A DNA stretch of 7,941 bases, taken from assembly GCA_022865965.1 (NCBI GenBank), contig JALHTS010000195.1, positions 1 through 7,941 of the forward strand, in the 5' to 3' direction. Origin of the DNA: Ignavibacteriaceae bacterium (GTDB lineage: Bacteria; Bacteroidota; Ignavibacteria; Ignavibacteriales; Ignavibacteriaceae). The notes under the pieces were generated by a model, which was not told the DNA's origin, did no database searches, and saw only the letters and a program-made list of their open reading frames with translations. Numbering within the stretch: the first letter of the stretch is position 1; every line of letters starts with the position of its first letter. Both the position numbers and the translations under genes were made by a program. Shown here one piece after another: positions 1-6,755 of this stretch.

Positions 1-797
1 ATGTTTGCATATTCCGAAAGAAAGAACATTGCAAACTTCATTCCCGAATATTCTGTATGATAACCGGAGACAAGTTCAGACTCAGCTTCAGGAATATCAA
101 ATGGTGTGCGGTTTACTTCTGCCAAAGTAGAAATATAAATAACGAAAAATCCGACTATCATAAACGGTATTAGAAGCAATTTATGTAAAAGATCGTAGTT
201 ACCGCCAAATATATTCCAATTCCAAAATTGACCCGTTTGCATTTCGCTTAATGTATGCAGATTCATTGATCCGGTCAGCATAACAATACTTAAAACAACA
301 AGAAGAGTTGGAATTTCATAACTGATAATTTGAGCAGCTGCTCTCATAGCGCCGAGAAGAGAGTATTTATTATTTGAAGCCCAGCCAGCCATTAAAATTC
401 CTGCAACTACAAGTCCGGTAACACCAATGATATAAAAAATACCGATGTCGATACTAGAACCAATAAATGCAGCACTAAAAGGAATCGCAGCAAATGCAGC
501 GTAAGTTCCTGCAAATACAATAATTGGGGCAAGATTAAAAAACAATTTATCATTTTCTTTTGCAACAATATCTTCTTTCTGCAACAATTTAATTATGTCT
601 GCTATAGTTTGCAGTAGCCCATGATAACCAACTCTCATAGGGCCTAACCTGTCCTGCATATGTCCTGCAATTTTTCTTTCCAGCAGAACAGCAACTAAGG
701 CGAAGGGAAGGATAAAAACGAATAATGGCAGAAGTGCCATAATTATCATAGTAATTATATCACTACCCGTTAGATTATATAAAACATCATAAAGCAT
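1..797 (-). CDS. nuoH: NADH-quinone oxidoreductase subunit H (partial, C-terminus beyond window)
   Basis: NuoH (ND1 family) is the membrane subunit of complex I that joins the peripheral arm to the proton-pumping arm and forms much of the quinone tunnel. Reading leftward from ATG at 797-795, 265 complete codons are open to the window edge. The family is usually about 330-350 residues, so the last part is missing. Several hydrophobic helices are visible (roughly residues 15-38, 88-110, 117-140, 160-178 and 205-225). Family hallmarks are the ERKIAGHMQDRLGPMRVG segment at 40-57, the GWASNNKYSLLGAMRAAAQ segment at 138-156, and the conserved acidic loop at about 226-252 (AEVNRTPFDIPEAESEL, then SGYHTEYSG), which lies near the quinone site in known structures. 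The start overlaps the nuoD stop by one base (TAATG), which suggests translational coupling. The assignment is secure. Confidence 0.96.
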   Translation of the reverse strand, partial: MLYDVLYNLTGSDIITMIIMALLPLFVFILPFALVAVLLERKIAGHMQDRLGPMRVGYHGLLQTIADIIKLLQKEDIVAKENDKLFFNLAPIIVFAGTYAAFAAIPFSAAFIGSSIDIGIFYIIGVTGLVVAGILMAGWASNNKYSLLGAMRAAAQIISYEIPTLLVVLSIVMLTGSMNLHTLSEMQTGQFWNWNIFGGNYDLLHKLLLIPFMIVGFFVIYISTLAEVNRTPFDIPEAESELVSGYHTEYSGMKFAMFFLSEYAN

Positions 798-1912
798 TAT
801 TTGTCTATCTCCCCTAAAACAATATCAATACTGCCGAGAATTGCAATTACGTCTGCAACAAGGTGACCTTTGCACAATTCATTCATAATCTGAAGGGTAA
901 CAAATGATGGTGCACGAACTTTAACGCGAAATGGATTTATCGAACCGTCACTAATAATAAAATAACCAAGTTCACCGCGCGGATTTTCAACTCGTGCATA
1001 AACATTACCAACCGGTGGTTTTATTCTTTTAGGAATTGCAGAAGCAACATCGCCTTCAGGCAAAGAATCTAATGCCTGTTCAATTATTTTTAAACTTTCT
1101 TCCATTTCATAAACACGAACAATATACCTGTCCCAGCAATCACCAACCGTTCCCACTTTACCTTCGCCAACGGGAATTTCAAAATCGAATTTGCTGTAAA
1201 CAGAATAAGTATCATCTTTACGAATGTCCCATTTCAGACCGCTTGCTCTTAAATTCGGACCGGTAACACCAAAATTTACAGCAGTCTCAGCGGGAAGGAT
1301 ACCAACATTAGCAGTTCTATCAATAAAAATTCTATTGTAACTAAGAAGATCATTAAGTTCTTTAAGATTAGGTCTGAATTCTTTTATAAACTCTCTGGTG
1401 AGCCGGATAAAATCGGGATGAAGATCATGAGATAAACCGCCAACCCAAATATAATTATACAGTAATCTTGCACCGCAAGTAATTTCAAATAAATTCAGAA
1501 TCTTTTCTCTGTCTCTAAAGCAGAAAAGGAAAGGAGTGAATGCACCGAGATCAGCACCATAAGTTCCAAGTGCAACGAGGTGAGAAGCAATTCTTTGCAG
1601 TTCACCCATAATTACACGAATATATTCAACGCGCTCAGGTACTTCGATTCCTAATAATTTTTCAACTCCAATTACATAACCTAACTCATTACCCATGGAA
1701 GCGAGATAATCCAAACGATCTGTGTAAGGAATAACCTGAGAATAATTCATTGCTTCAGCATGTTTTTCAAAACAACGGTGAAGGTAACCGATATGAGGCA
1801 CAACTTTAACTATTAATTCACCATCAAGCGTTAACTCAAGCCTCAGCACACCGTGTGTTGACGGATGCTGTGGACCCATATTTAATACCATTTCCTCAGT
1901 TTTAACAGCCAT
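797..1912 (-). CDS. nuoD: NADH-quinone oxidoreductase subunit D (49 kDa-type)
   Basis: NuoD is the 49 kDa-type Q-module subunit of complex I, descended from the [NiFe]-hydrogenase large subunit. Together with NuoB it forms the quinone-reduction site. The 371-residue length is normal for an unfused NuoD. The N-terminal signature GPQHPSTHGVLRLEL lies at residues 13-27, followed by YLHRCFEK at 43-50 and YTDRLDYLASMGNELGY at 63-79. By alignment from memory to the Thermus subunit, H20 and Y69 correspond to the quinone-headgroup histidine and tyrosine. The C-terminal block PRGELGYFIISDG at 311-323 and the final helices that end in GEIDK are also typical. The ATG at 1912-1910 begins 2 nt after the nuoC stop. 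As in other enzymes of this family, the hydrogenase nickel-ligand cysteines are not expected and none are apparent at either end. Confidence 0.97.
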   Translation of the reverse strand: MAVKTEEMVLNMGPQHPSTHGVLRLELTLDGELIVKVVPHIGYLHRCFEKHAEAMNYSQVIPYTDRLDYLASMGNELGYVIGVEKLLGIEVPERVEYIRVIMGELQRIASHLVALGTYGADLGAFTPFLFCFRDREKILNLFEITCGARLLYNYIWVGGLSHDLHPDFIRLTREFIKEFRPNLKELNDLLSYNRIFIDRTANVGILPAETAVNFGVTGPNLRASGLKWDIRKDDTYSVYSKFDFEIPVGEGKVGTVGDCWDRYIVRVYEMEESLKIIEQALDSLPEGDVASAIPKRIKPPVGNVYARVENPRGELGYFIISDGSINPFRVKVRAPSFVTLQIMNELCKGHLVADVIAILGSIDIVLGEIDK

Positions 1913-1914
1913 AT

Positions 1915-2445
1915 TTAGTATGGTACTTTCATGCCATGATAAAATTCAGGATTTTCATAGTCTTTCTTTAATGGATAACCTGCTTCCCAGTCGTAAGGCA
2001 TCAGAATTCTTCTTAAGTCAGGATGATTCAAGAATTTAATTCCGAACATATCATAAGCTTCACGCTCGTGCCAATTTGCACCTTTCCAAATCTCAACAAC
2101 AGAGGAAACCTCGGGATTATCCCTGTCAGTAGAAACTTTTAACAATAGTTTGTGTTTATAAATAGTAGATTCAATATGATAGTAAACACTGATTGTTCCG
2201 CCCTTCATAACCTCTTTACCGGATTCATCATTAGATTTTTCGCCGTTAAAGTCATCTACACCAGACATATTTATCAGAGAGTCAAACTTCAGTTCTTCAT
2301 CATTAGCAAGAAAATTGCATATTTTATCAATCTCAAGAGGGGAAACGACAATAAAAGGATCAATAGGAATATCAGTCTTATATTCCAAAATGGATTTATC
2401 GAATTTAACTTTTAGTATTTCAAAAATTTCTTCAGACTTCTTCAT
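1915..2445 (-). CDS. nuoC: NADH-quinone oxidoreductase subunit C (30 kDa-type)
   Basis: NuoC is the 30 kDa-type peripheral subunit of complex I. It packs against NuoD and NuoB in the Q module and binds no cofactor. The protein has 176 residues. The diagnostic C-terminal block is present: [14 protein letters not shown] at 123-136, [13 protein letters not shown] at 141-153 and YPLKKDYE at 157-164. It is a separate protein, not the NuoCD fusion found in enterobacteria. A charged, low-complexity stretch at about 66-82 ([18 protein letters not shown]) sits where many homologues have a short turn between two strands. It looks like a small surface insertion, although this was not checked against an alignment. 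The ATG at 2445-2443 lies inside the end of nuoB (14-nt overlap) and no clear Shine-Dalgarno precedes it, so translational coupling to nuoB is likely. Confidence 0.96.
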   Translation of the reverse strand: MKKSEEIFEILKVKFDKSILEYKTDIPIDPFIVVSPLEIDKICNFLANDEELKFDSLINMSGVDDFNGEKSNDESGKEVMKGGTISVYYHIESTIYKHKLLLKVSTDRDNPEVSSVVEIWKGANWHEREAYDMFGIKFLNHPDLRRILMPYDWEAGYPLKKDYENPEFYHGMKVPY

Positions 2446-2932
2446 AAACTTTTTTAATTTGTCGCTCTTCCCTGATTTTTTCCTGAAGTTTTAATAATCC
2501 TTCCAAAAGTGCTTCCGGTCTTGGTGGGCATCCGGGAACATAAACATCAACAGGAATTATTCTGTCAACTCCTTTTACAACATGATAACCGTGCTCCCAA
2601 TAAGGACCGCCGCAATTTGAACAACTACCCATAGATATAACGTATTTTGGATCGGGCATTTGTTCGTATAGTCTTTTTATACGAATTGCCATCTTGAATG
2701 TAACTGTACCAGAAATAATTATAGCGTCGGATTGTCGCGGTGAAGGTCTGGGTATTACACCAAATCTATCGAAATCATAGTGAGAAGCAGAAGTAGCCAT
2801 CATCTCAATTGCACAGCAAGCAAGTCCGAAGCCCACTTGCCATATTGATGATAAACGTGCCCAGTTAAAAAGATCTTCTACTGTTGTTATTACAATATTA
2901 CCGTCAGTAAATTCTTTATCTAGAAAACCCAT
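2432..2932 (-). CDS. nuoB: NADH-quinone oxidoreductase subunit B (PSST-type, cluster N2)
   Basis: NuoB (PSST) carries the [4Fe-4S] cluster N2, which passes electrons to quinone at the NuoB/NuoD interface. The 166 residues contain the expected cluster ligands: tandem cysteines C39-C40 in [12 protein letters not shown]104 in [12 protein letters not shown], and C135 in [15 protein letters not shown]107 is an additional cysteine within the second motif. The segment [20 protein letters not shown] at 56-75 is the strongly conserved quinone-cavity loop. The gene starts 12 nt after the nuoA stop and overlaps nuoC by 14 nt. All key residues are intact, so it should be functional. Confidence 0.97.
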   Translation of the reverse strand: MGFLDKEFTDGNIVITTVEDLFNWARLSSIWQVGFGLACCAIEMMATSASHYDFDRFGVIPRPSPRQSDAIIISGTVTFKMAIRIKRLYEQMPDPKYVISMGSCSNCGGPYWEHGYHVVKGVDRIIPVDVYVPGCPPRPEALLEGLLKLQEKIREERQIKKVYEEV

Positions 2933-2944
2933 TAAGATTAACCG

Positions 2945-3361
2945 TTAACTTTCAGTAGTGGATGTTGATTTAATTTTTTGTAAAACAGGCGGTTTAACCA
3001 TGGGTCTATCCCATTCAAGGTCACCTTTACGCCATTCGTAAGCCATTCCAAGACCAAGCAATAGTAGAAAAATTGCTCCGATCAAAAACCCGAAGAAACC
3101 ATATTCTTTATAAACCAGTGCCCAGGGAATTAAAAGCACAACTTCGACATCGAATATTAAAAAGATCAGGGCAACTACATAAAATCTGATATTGAATTTA
3201 ACCCAGGGAGATCCTTCTGGATTTTCGCCGCATTCGTAGGTCAGAAGTTTTTCATGGGTAGGTCTGTGAGGTCTTAATAATTTGGCAAAATAAACAATCG
3301 CGACAACGAAAATAATCGCTATTGAAAAGAAGACAAAAACTTTACCGAATTCAGTTAGCAT
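2945..3361 (-). CDS. nuoA: NADH-quinone oxidoreductase subunit A
   Basis: NuoA (ND3 family) is a small complex I membrane subunit located where the membrane arm meets the Q module. The 138-residue protein has three predicted transmembrane helices at about 7-28, 60-82 and 91-109. The loop after helix 1 holds the family signature YECGENPEGSPWVKFNIRFY (42-61); its C44 corresponds to the ND3 loop cysteine known from the active/deactive transition in mitochondria. Acidic residues D71 and E73 in the FDVEVVLL segment of helix 2 are also conserved in the family. It is the first gene of the leftward nuo operon. The ATG at 3361-3359 has no recognisable Shine-Dalgarno, and a strong candidate promoter lies just upstream (3384-3414). 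Confidence 0.96.
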   Translation of the reverse strand: MLTEFGKVFVFFSIAIIFVVAIVYFAKLLRPHRPTHEKLLTYECGENPEGSPWVKFNIRFYVVALIFLIFDVEVVLLIPWALVYKEYGFFGFLIGAIFLLLLGLGMAYEWRKGDLEWDRPMVKPPVLQKIKSTSTTES

Positions 3362-3383
3362 TAAATATTATAAAATTTAGTTT

Positions 3384-3414
3384 CAAACTTAATTCTTCAT
3401 TTGAGTAATGTCAA
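3384..3414 (-). promoter_or_regulatory. Candidate promoter for the nuo operon
   Basis: Read on the minus strand, TTGACA (3414-3409) is followed by a 17-nt spacer and then TAAGTTTG (3391-3384). The first box matches the sigma-70 -35 consensus exactly. The second matches the Bacteroidetes -7 consensus TAnnTTTG exactly. Transcription would begin a few bases further left, giving an untranslated leader of roughly 15-20 nt before nuoA, consistent with the absence of a Shine-Dalgarno. This is a prediction from sequence only. Confidence 0.6.
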
Positions 3415-3460
3415 GAAATGATTTTATTAATATTAGAGTATTTCAAACATTACATATAAA

Positions 3461-3491
3461 TTAGTTTTAATGTAAAATATCTATACTTTTA
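3461..3491 (+). promoter_or_regulatory. Weak candidate promoter for alr operon
   Basis: The 178-bp divergent gap 3362-3539 must hold any nearby rightward promoter. The best fit to the architecture seen upstream of nuoA and pyrK is TTAGTT (3461-3466), a 17-nt spacer and TACTTTTA (3484-3491). Each box has one mismatch to the TTG / TAnnTTTG pattern. An alternative is TATAAT at 3495-3500, which lacks a good -35 partner. In such AT-rich DNA, near matches of this kind are common, so the call is tentative. Confidence 0.22.
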
Positions 3492-3539
3492 CGATATAAT
3501 TTAAGATTATTTTGTATTTGTAATTAACTCTATAGAATA

Positions 3540-4685
3540 ATGGCTCATTCCAACCTTCGCGTTTCAAAAGCTATAATCAATATCGTAAATCTTAAGAAGA
3601 ATTATTTAAATCTTCGTAGAAAAGCTAACGGTTCAAAAGTAATTGCAGTTGTTAAGGCTGATGCTTACGGACACGGAATGGAAATAGTTGTTAAAGCGCT
3701 TAATTCTCTTGGCAGTAAAAAACCTGAATATTATGCAGTTGCCTTAGCTGATGAAGGCGCTGATCTCAGAAAATTGAAAATATCTCAACCTATTTTGGTT
3801 TTTGATACAGTTTCAAAAGATAATGTTCATCAATATTTCTATTATAAACTTATTCCAAATATTTTTAATCTTTATCATTTAAAAATTCTTGAGAATTACA
3901 GAAAAAGATTAAACAGGAGAGAATCATCAATTAAATTTCCTGTCCATATAGAAATAGACACCGGAATGAACAGACTTGGTATTGATTATAACAAAGCTTT
4001 CGATTTTATAAAAAAACTCTCTGAACATACTCATTTTTTTGTTGATGGAATTTATACTCATTTTGCAACTTCTGACGAAAAAGATAATTCATTTGCTAGA
4101 CTTCAATTGAAGAGATTTAAGCAATTAGTCGACAGTCTTAAAAAACATAACATAAATTATGGATTTGCTCATGCAGCAAATAGCGGTGCTGTAATCAACT
4201 ATCCTGATTCTTATTTTGATATGATTAGACCCGGAATTTCACTATACGGATACTATCCATCTCAAAATACAACTGAATCAGTAACGCTTTATCCTGTTAT
4301 GTCAATTGAAACAGAAGTCGGAACTATAAAGACTATTTATCCCGGTGATACGGTCAGTTACGGAAGAAGATATAAAGCAAAGAAACAAACGAAGATAATT
4401 TCTTTGCCTTTAGGTTATGCCGATGGATTCAACAGGAATCTTACCAACAAAGCTAAGGCAATTATTAATGGCAAGATTTATAATCAAGTTGGTACTGTGA
4501 CAATGGACAGGATTATGTTTGAAGTTGGTAATGATAAAATTAGTATAGGTGATAAAGTTATACTTTTAGGTAAGCAAAAAAATCTTCAAATTACAGCATG
4601 GGATTGGTCAAATATTCTAAATACAATTCCCTACGAAATCACGTGTGCAATTAATAAAAGAATGCCAAGAGTGGTTAAGAATTAA
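3540..4685 (+). CDS. alr: Alanine racemase (PLP-dependent)
   Basis: This cytoplasmic fold-type III PLP enzyme interconverts L- and D-alanine and supplies D-alanine for peptidoglycan. At 381 residues it is full length. The PLP lysine is K39 in AVVKADAYGHG (36-46). Other landmarks are IDTGMNRLGI (139-148), HAANSGA (211-217), MIRPGISLYG (228-237, with R230 expected to contact the PLP ring nitrogen), the second catalytic base Y274 in VSYGRRY, VGTVTMD (317-323), and the C-terminal IPYEITCAINKRMPRVV. One oddity is E138 in PVHIEIDTG: in the well-studied Geobacillus and Escherichia enzymes this position is a lysine, carbamylated in the former. ATG 3540 is the only start after the in-frame stop at 3525-3527, and no clear Shine-Dalgarno precedes it. 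It heads a likely operon; its TAA abuts the next ATG directly. Confidence 0.95.
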   Translation: MAHSNLRVSKAIINIVNLKKNYLNLRRKANGSKVIAVVKADAYGHGMEIVVKALNSLGSKKPEYYAVALADEGADLRKLKISQPILVFDTVSKDNVHQYFYYKLIPNIFNLYHLKILENYRKRLNRRESSIKFPVHIEIDTGMNRLGIDYNKAFDFIKKLSEHTHFFVDGIYTHFATSDEKDNSFARLQLKRFKQLVDSLKKHNINYGFAHAANSGAVINYPDSYFDMIRPGISLYGYYPSQNTTESVTLYPVMSIETEVGTIKTIYPGDTVSYGRRYKAKKQTKIISLPLGYADGFNRNLTNKAKAIINGKIYNQVGTVTMDRIMFEVGNDKISIGDKVILLGKQKNLQITAWDWSNILNTIPYEITCAINKRMPRVVKN

Positions 4686-5537
4686 ATGGATCTGATCAAG
4701 CAATATATTACTCAATGTGTAAATGCAGCTTCTAATAATCTGCGCCTTAACTCCCAGCAAATTGAGATTGTAGCATTGTTGAAGGATATAATTAATAAAT
4801 CAGAAGATTTGGGTAATGATTTAATTAATATGAAAAAGATTACCGAACTTTCAACTCTAGCAATCAGACTTAATGAAATTTATAACTTCCTAACACAGAA
4901 TCAGATTGACTTATTAAAGATATCAGATCAATTCAAAGATCATAGCAGATATCTGATTAAAGATCTTAATCATATACTGGAAAATGTAACACCTGCATCT
5001 TTTCAGTTATCAATCGATAAGCTTTATAAAAAAAATATTCCTGTAAATGAAATAAAAATTGATCTTTCCAAAAGACATTCTGAGGAAGAACTATTCGTTA
5101 AACCTGATCCGAATAAATTAAAAGAAAAACTTGTGCTCGAATCAGCAAACGAAGACGAAGATTTATTTTTTCAGAACTATGAAGCAACTATACTAAAACC
5201 AGTAAAATCACTAGACCGAATGCTGAAAAATTTAGCTAAGAATGAAATTGATTATGATCAGATAAACTCTTTTGCAAAAATTATGAAAGAAAACGGTTTA
5301 CTCAGCACAAAAATTGGTTTTGCTATAATTGCAAATATGCATTGGATTATTGCAAAGGCATTAAATCTTATTAAAACCAGAGACCTTATGCCCGGGAAAG
5401 AAGTAATTGAAAGCATAAGAGCTTGTTTGATTGTTATTGTAGCTGTAGTTAAAGAGAAAGAAGTTGATATATCAAATTATTTAAATAAAGCCGAAGAATT
5501 CGGTAATCATCTTTCCATAACAAAAGTGGGGGAATAA
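4686..5537 (+). CDS. Uncharacterised helical protein, possible degenerate HPt-like C-terminal domain
   Basis: I do not recognise this 283-residue protein. No signal peptide or convincing membrane helix is evident, so it is probably cytoplasmic. It appears almost wholly alpha-helical: a helical N-terminal part (about 1-100), a charged linker (about 120-160, including SKRHSEEELFVKPDPNK), and a C-terminal helical region (about 160-272). The C-terminal part has the rhythm of a histidine phosphotransfer (HPt/CheA P1) domain: acidic helix, FAKIMKENG, then IGFAIIANMHWIIAKALNLI, then a turn and EVIESIRACLIVIV. At the position of the phospho-accepting HxxKG motif it reads MKENG (200-204), without histidine. 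If related, it would be a non-phosphorylatable, docking-type domain; this is pattern-based inference. Its ATG directly follows the alr stop and it ends 5 nt before manC, so coexpression with these envelope-precursor genes is likely. A plain helical bundle of unknown role is an equally valid reading. Confidence 0.85.
   Translation: MDLIKQYITQCVNAASNNLRLNSQQIEIVALLKDIINKSEDLGNDLINMKKITELSTLAIRLNEIYNFLTQNQIDLLKISDQFKDHSRYLIKDLNHILENVTPASFQLSIDKLYKKNIPVNEIKIDLSKRHSEEELFVKPDPNKLKEKLVLESANEDEDLFFQNYEATILKPVKSLDRMLKNLAKNEIDYDQINSFAKIMKENGLLSTKIGFAIIANMHWIIAKALNLIKTRDLMPGKEVIESIRACLIVIVAVVKEKEVDISNYLNKAEEFGNHLSITKVGE
5528..5533 (+). promoter_or_regulatory. Purine-rich ribosome binding site for the guanylyltransferase gene
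   Basis: GGGGGA, 9 nt before the ATG at 5543, overlaps the end of the preceding gene. It is one of only two clear Shine-Dalgarno-like sites in the window (the other precedes pyrK) and supports ATG 5543 as the start. Confidence 0.5.
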
Positions 5538-5542
5538 GCGAA

Positions 5543-6610
5543 ATGAATTTATATGCAGTAATAATGGCAGGTGGAGTTGGATCACGATTCTGGCCAAAAA
5601 GTACAAAGAAAACTCCGAAACAGCTTATTAAAATGATTAGTGATCGCACTCTTATTCAGGATACCGTAAAAAGACTTGATGGACTTGTGGATAATAATCG
5701 TATTTATGTTGTGACGAATTCCCTGCAAAAAGAGGAAGTAGAAAGTCAGCTTGTAAATATTCCGAATGAAAATATTATCGAAGAACCTTTTGGTAGAAAT
5801 ACCGCTGCTTGCATTGGACTAGCTTCTGTGATAATCAGAAAAAAGGATAAGGACGCTGTTACAGTTGTACTTCCAGCTGATCATATAATACACGATTCTG
5901 AAGAATTTCAAAATTCAATTTTGCGAGCTGCAGAATTTGCTAATGAGTCAAATGGATTGGTTACAATTGGAATTAATCCTTCAAAACCGGAAACAGGTTT
6001 TGGATATATTCAGGTTGATGATGAAATTGTAAAAGATAATATTTACAAGGTTTATACCTTTGCGGAAAAACCAAATTATGCCACTGCAATCAGATTTATT
6101 GAAAGCGGTGATTTTTTCTGGAATAGCGGTATTTTTATTTGGCGAACTGATGCTATTCTTGATGAAATAAAAATTTTAATGCCGGATCTGTATGAAGGTC
6201 TTGAAAAAATTGATAAAGCCATCGGTCTCCCCAAATACAATGAAGCGCTTAAGAATATTTATGGTCAGTTAAGAAAAATTTCGATTGATTACGGAATTAT
6301 GGAAAGATCAAAACGAGTTTATCTGACCAAAGGAAATTTCAGATGGAGCGATATAGGCAGTTGGGAAGAAGTTTATAGTCTTTCTGAAAAAGATAACGAC
6401 GGGAATGTAATTAACGGCTTGGTTTATACAGATATGGTAATTGATTCCTTTATTCATTCGGAAGAAAAATTTACTGCGGTAATTGGAGTTGATAATCTGG
6501 TTATTATTAACAGCAATGATACGCTTCTTGTTTGCAGAAGAGATAAATCTCAGGAAGTAAAAAAGGTAGTTGATTATCTTAAGCTCAACAAAATGGATCA
6601 ATTCCGTTGA
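5543..6610 (+). CDS. manC: Mannose-1-phosphate guanylyltransferase (GDP-mannose pyrophosphorylase)
   Basis: This enzyme makes GDP-mannose from mannose-1-phosphate and GTP, supplying mannose and derived sugars for surface polysaccharides or glycoproteins. The 355 residues form the single-domain version: the C-terminal cupin phosphomannose isomerase domain of bifunctional enzymes (about 480 residues) is absent. Visible family motifs are the nucleotide-binding loop VIMAGGVGSRFWPKS (6-20) with PKQ at 25-27, EPFGRNTAA (81-89), LPADH (110-114), the metal/sugar region GFGYIQVDD (152-160) and FAEKPN (173-178), WNSGIF (193-198), SIDYGIMERS (247-256) and WSDIGSW (268-274). The set favours a mannose-1-phosphate guanylyltransferase over glucose-1-phosphate relatives. 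It is the last gene of the alr operon. No clear hairpin terminator follows, although a new promoter begins about 20 bp downstream. Confidence 0.93.
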   Translation: MNLYAVIMAGGVGSRFWPKSTKKTPKQLIKMISDRTLIQDTVKRLDGLVDNNRIYVVTNSLQKEEVESQLVNIPNENIIEEPFGRNTAACIGLASVIIRKKDKDAVTVVLPADHIIHDSEEFQNSILRAAEFANESNGLVTIGINPSKPETGFGYIQVDDEIVKDNIYKVYTFAEKPNYATAIRFIESGDFFWNSGIFIWRTDAILDEIKILMPDLYEGLEKIDKAIGLPKYNEALKNIYGQLRKISIDYGIMERSKRVYLTKGNFRWSDIGSWEEVYSLSEKDNDGNVINGLVYTDMVIDSFIHSEEKFTAVIGVDNLVIINSNDTLLVCRRDKSQEVKKVVDYLKLNKMDQFR

Positions 6611-6632
6611 GTTGAAGATTCCTTAATTTAAT

Positions 6633-6663
6633 TTGTTTACATTTATTGTTAATACTAAATTTG
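6633..6663 (+). promoter_or_regulatory. Candidate promoter for pyrK-pyrD
   Basis: TTGTTT (6633-6638; the preceding T makes TTTG) is followed by a 17-nt spacer and TAAATTTG (6656-6663), an exact match to the Bacteroidetes-type TAnnTTTG box. The distance from TTG to TAnnTTTG is 20 nt, identical to the nuoA candidate on the other strand. It would give a leader of roughly 85-90 nt before the pyrK start. Confidence 0.5.
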
Positions 6664-6745
6664 AATAGAAAATAATTATAAGGTTTGTAGATTATATTTG
6701 ATACCTCCCATTTTTTCATCATAAGTTCATCTCATAGTTAAATTT

Positions 6746-6749
6746 AGGA
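6746..6749 (+). promoter_or_regulatory. Shine-Dalgarno site that decides the pyrK TTG start
   Basis: AGGA lies 6 nt before TTG 6756. The reading frame is closed by TAG at 6735-6737, and no ATG or GTG occurs between that stop and the TTG. The first in-frame internal ATG is at residue 67, inside the conserved flavin domain. The site therefore supports TTG as the true start. Confidence 0.65.
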
Positions 6750-6755
6750 TCGCAT

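Noticed and set aside
1036..1266. Plus-strand open frame inside nuoD
   Set aside because: It lies wholly antisense to a strongly conserved gene and its translation has no recognisable features.
2152..2415. Plus-strand open frame inside nuoC
   Set aside because: Antisense shadow of nuoC with no family resemblance or ribosome site.
2451..2457. AAAAAAG run before the nuoB/nuoC overlap as a programmed frameshift site
   Set aside because: The run is not in the X-XXY-YYZ phase of the nuoB frame and the nuoC frame is not the -1 frame; ordinary translational coupling explains the overlap.
3381..3448. Direct repeat TTTCAAAC at 3381-3388 and 3441-3448 in the divergent gap
   Set aside because: Eight bases, 60 bp apart, in AT-rich DNA is weak evidence for an operator; one copy is simply the complement of the nuoA -7 box.
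5449..5649. Minus-strand open frame across the unknown gene/manC junction
   Set aside because: It opposes the conserved nucleotide-binding loop of manC and contains nothing recognisable; its hydrophobicity follows from AT-rich antisense reading.
6308..6601. Minus-strand open frame inside manC
   Set aside because: Antisense shadow of the conserved C-terminal part of manC.
6693..6700. Second exact TAnnTTTG box (TATATTTG) upstream of pyrK
   Set aside because: There is no TTG at the expected 20-nt distance upstream (the position reads AAA), so the site at 6633-6663 is preferred.
6611..6755. Possible terminator after manC
   Set aside because: No GC-containing stem followed by a T run could be found in the gap.
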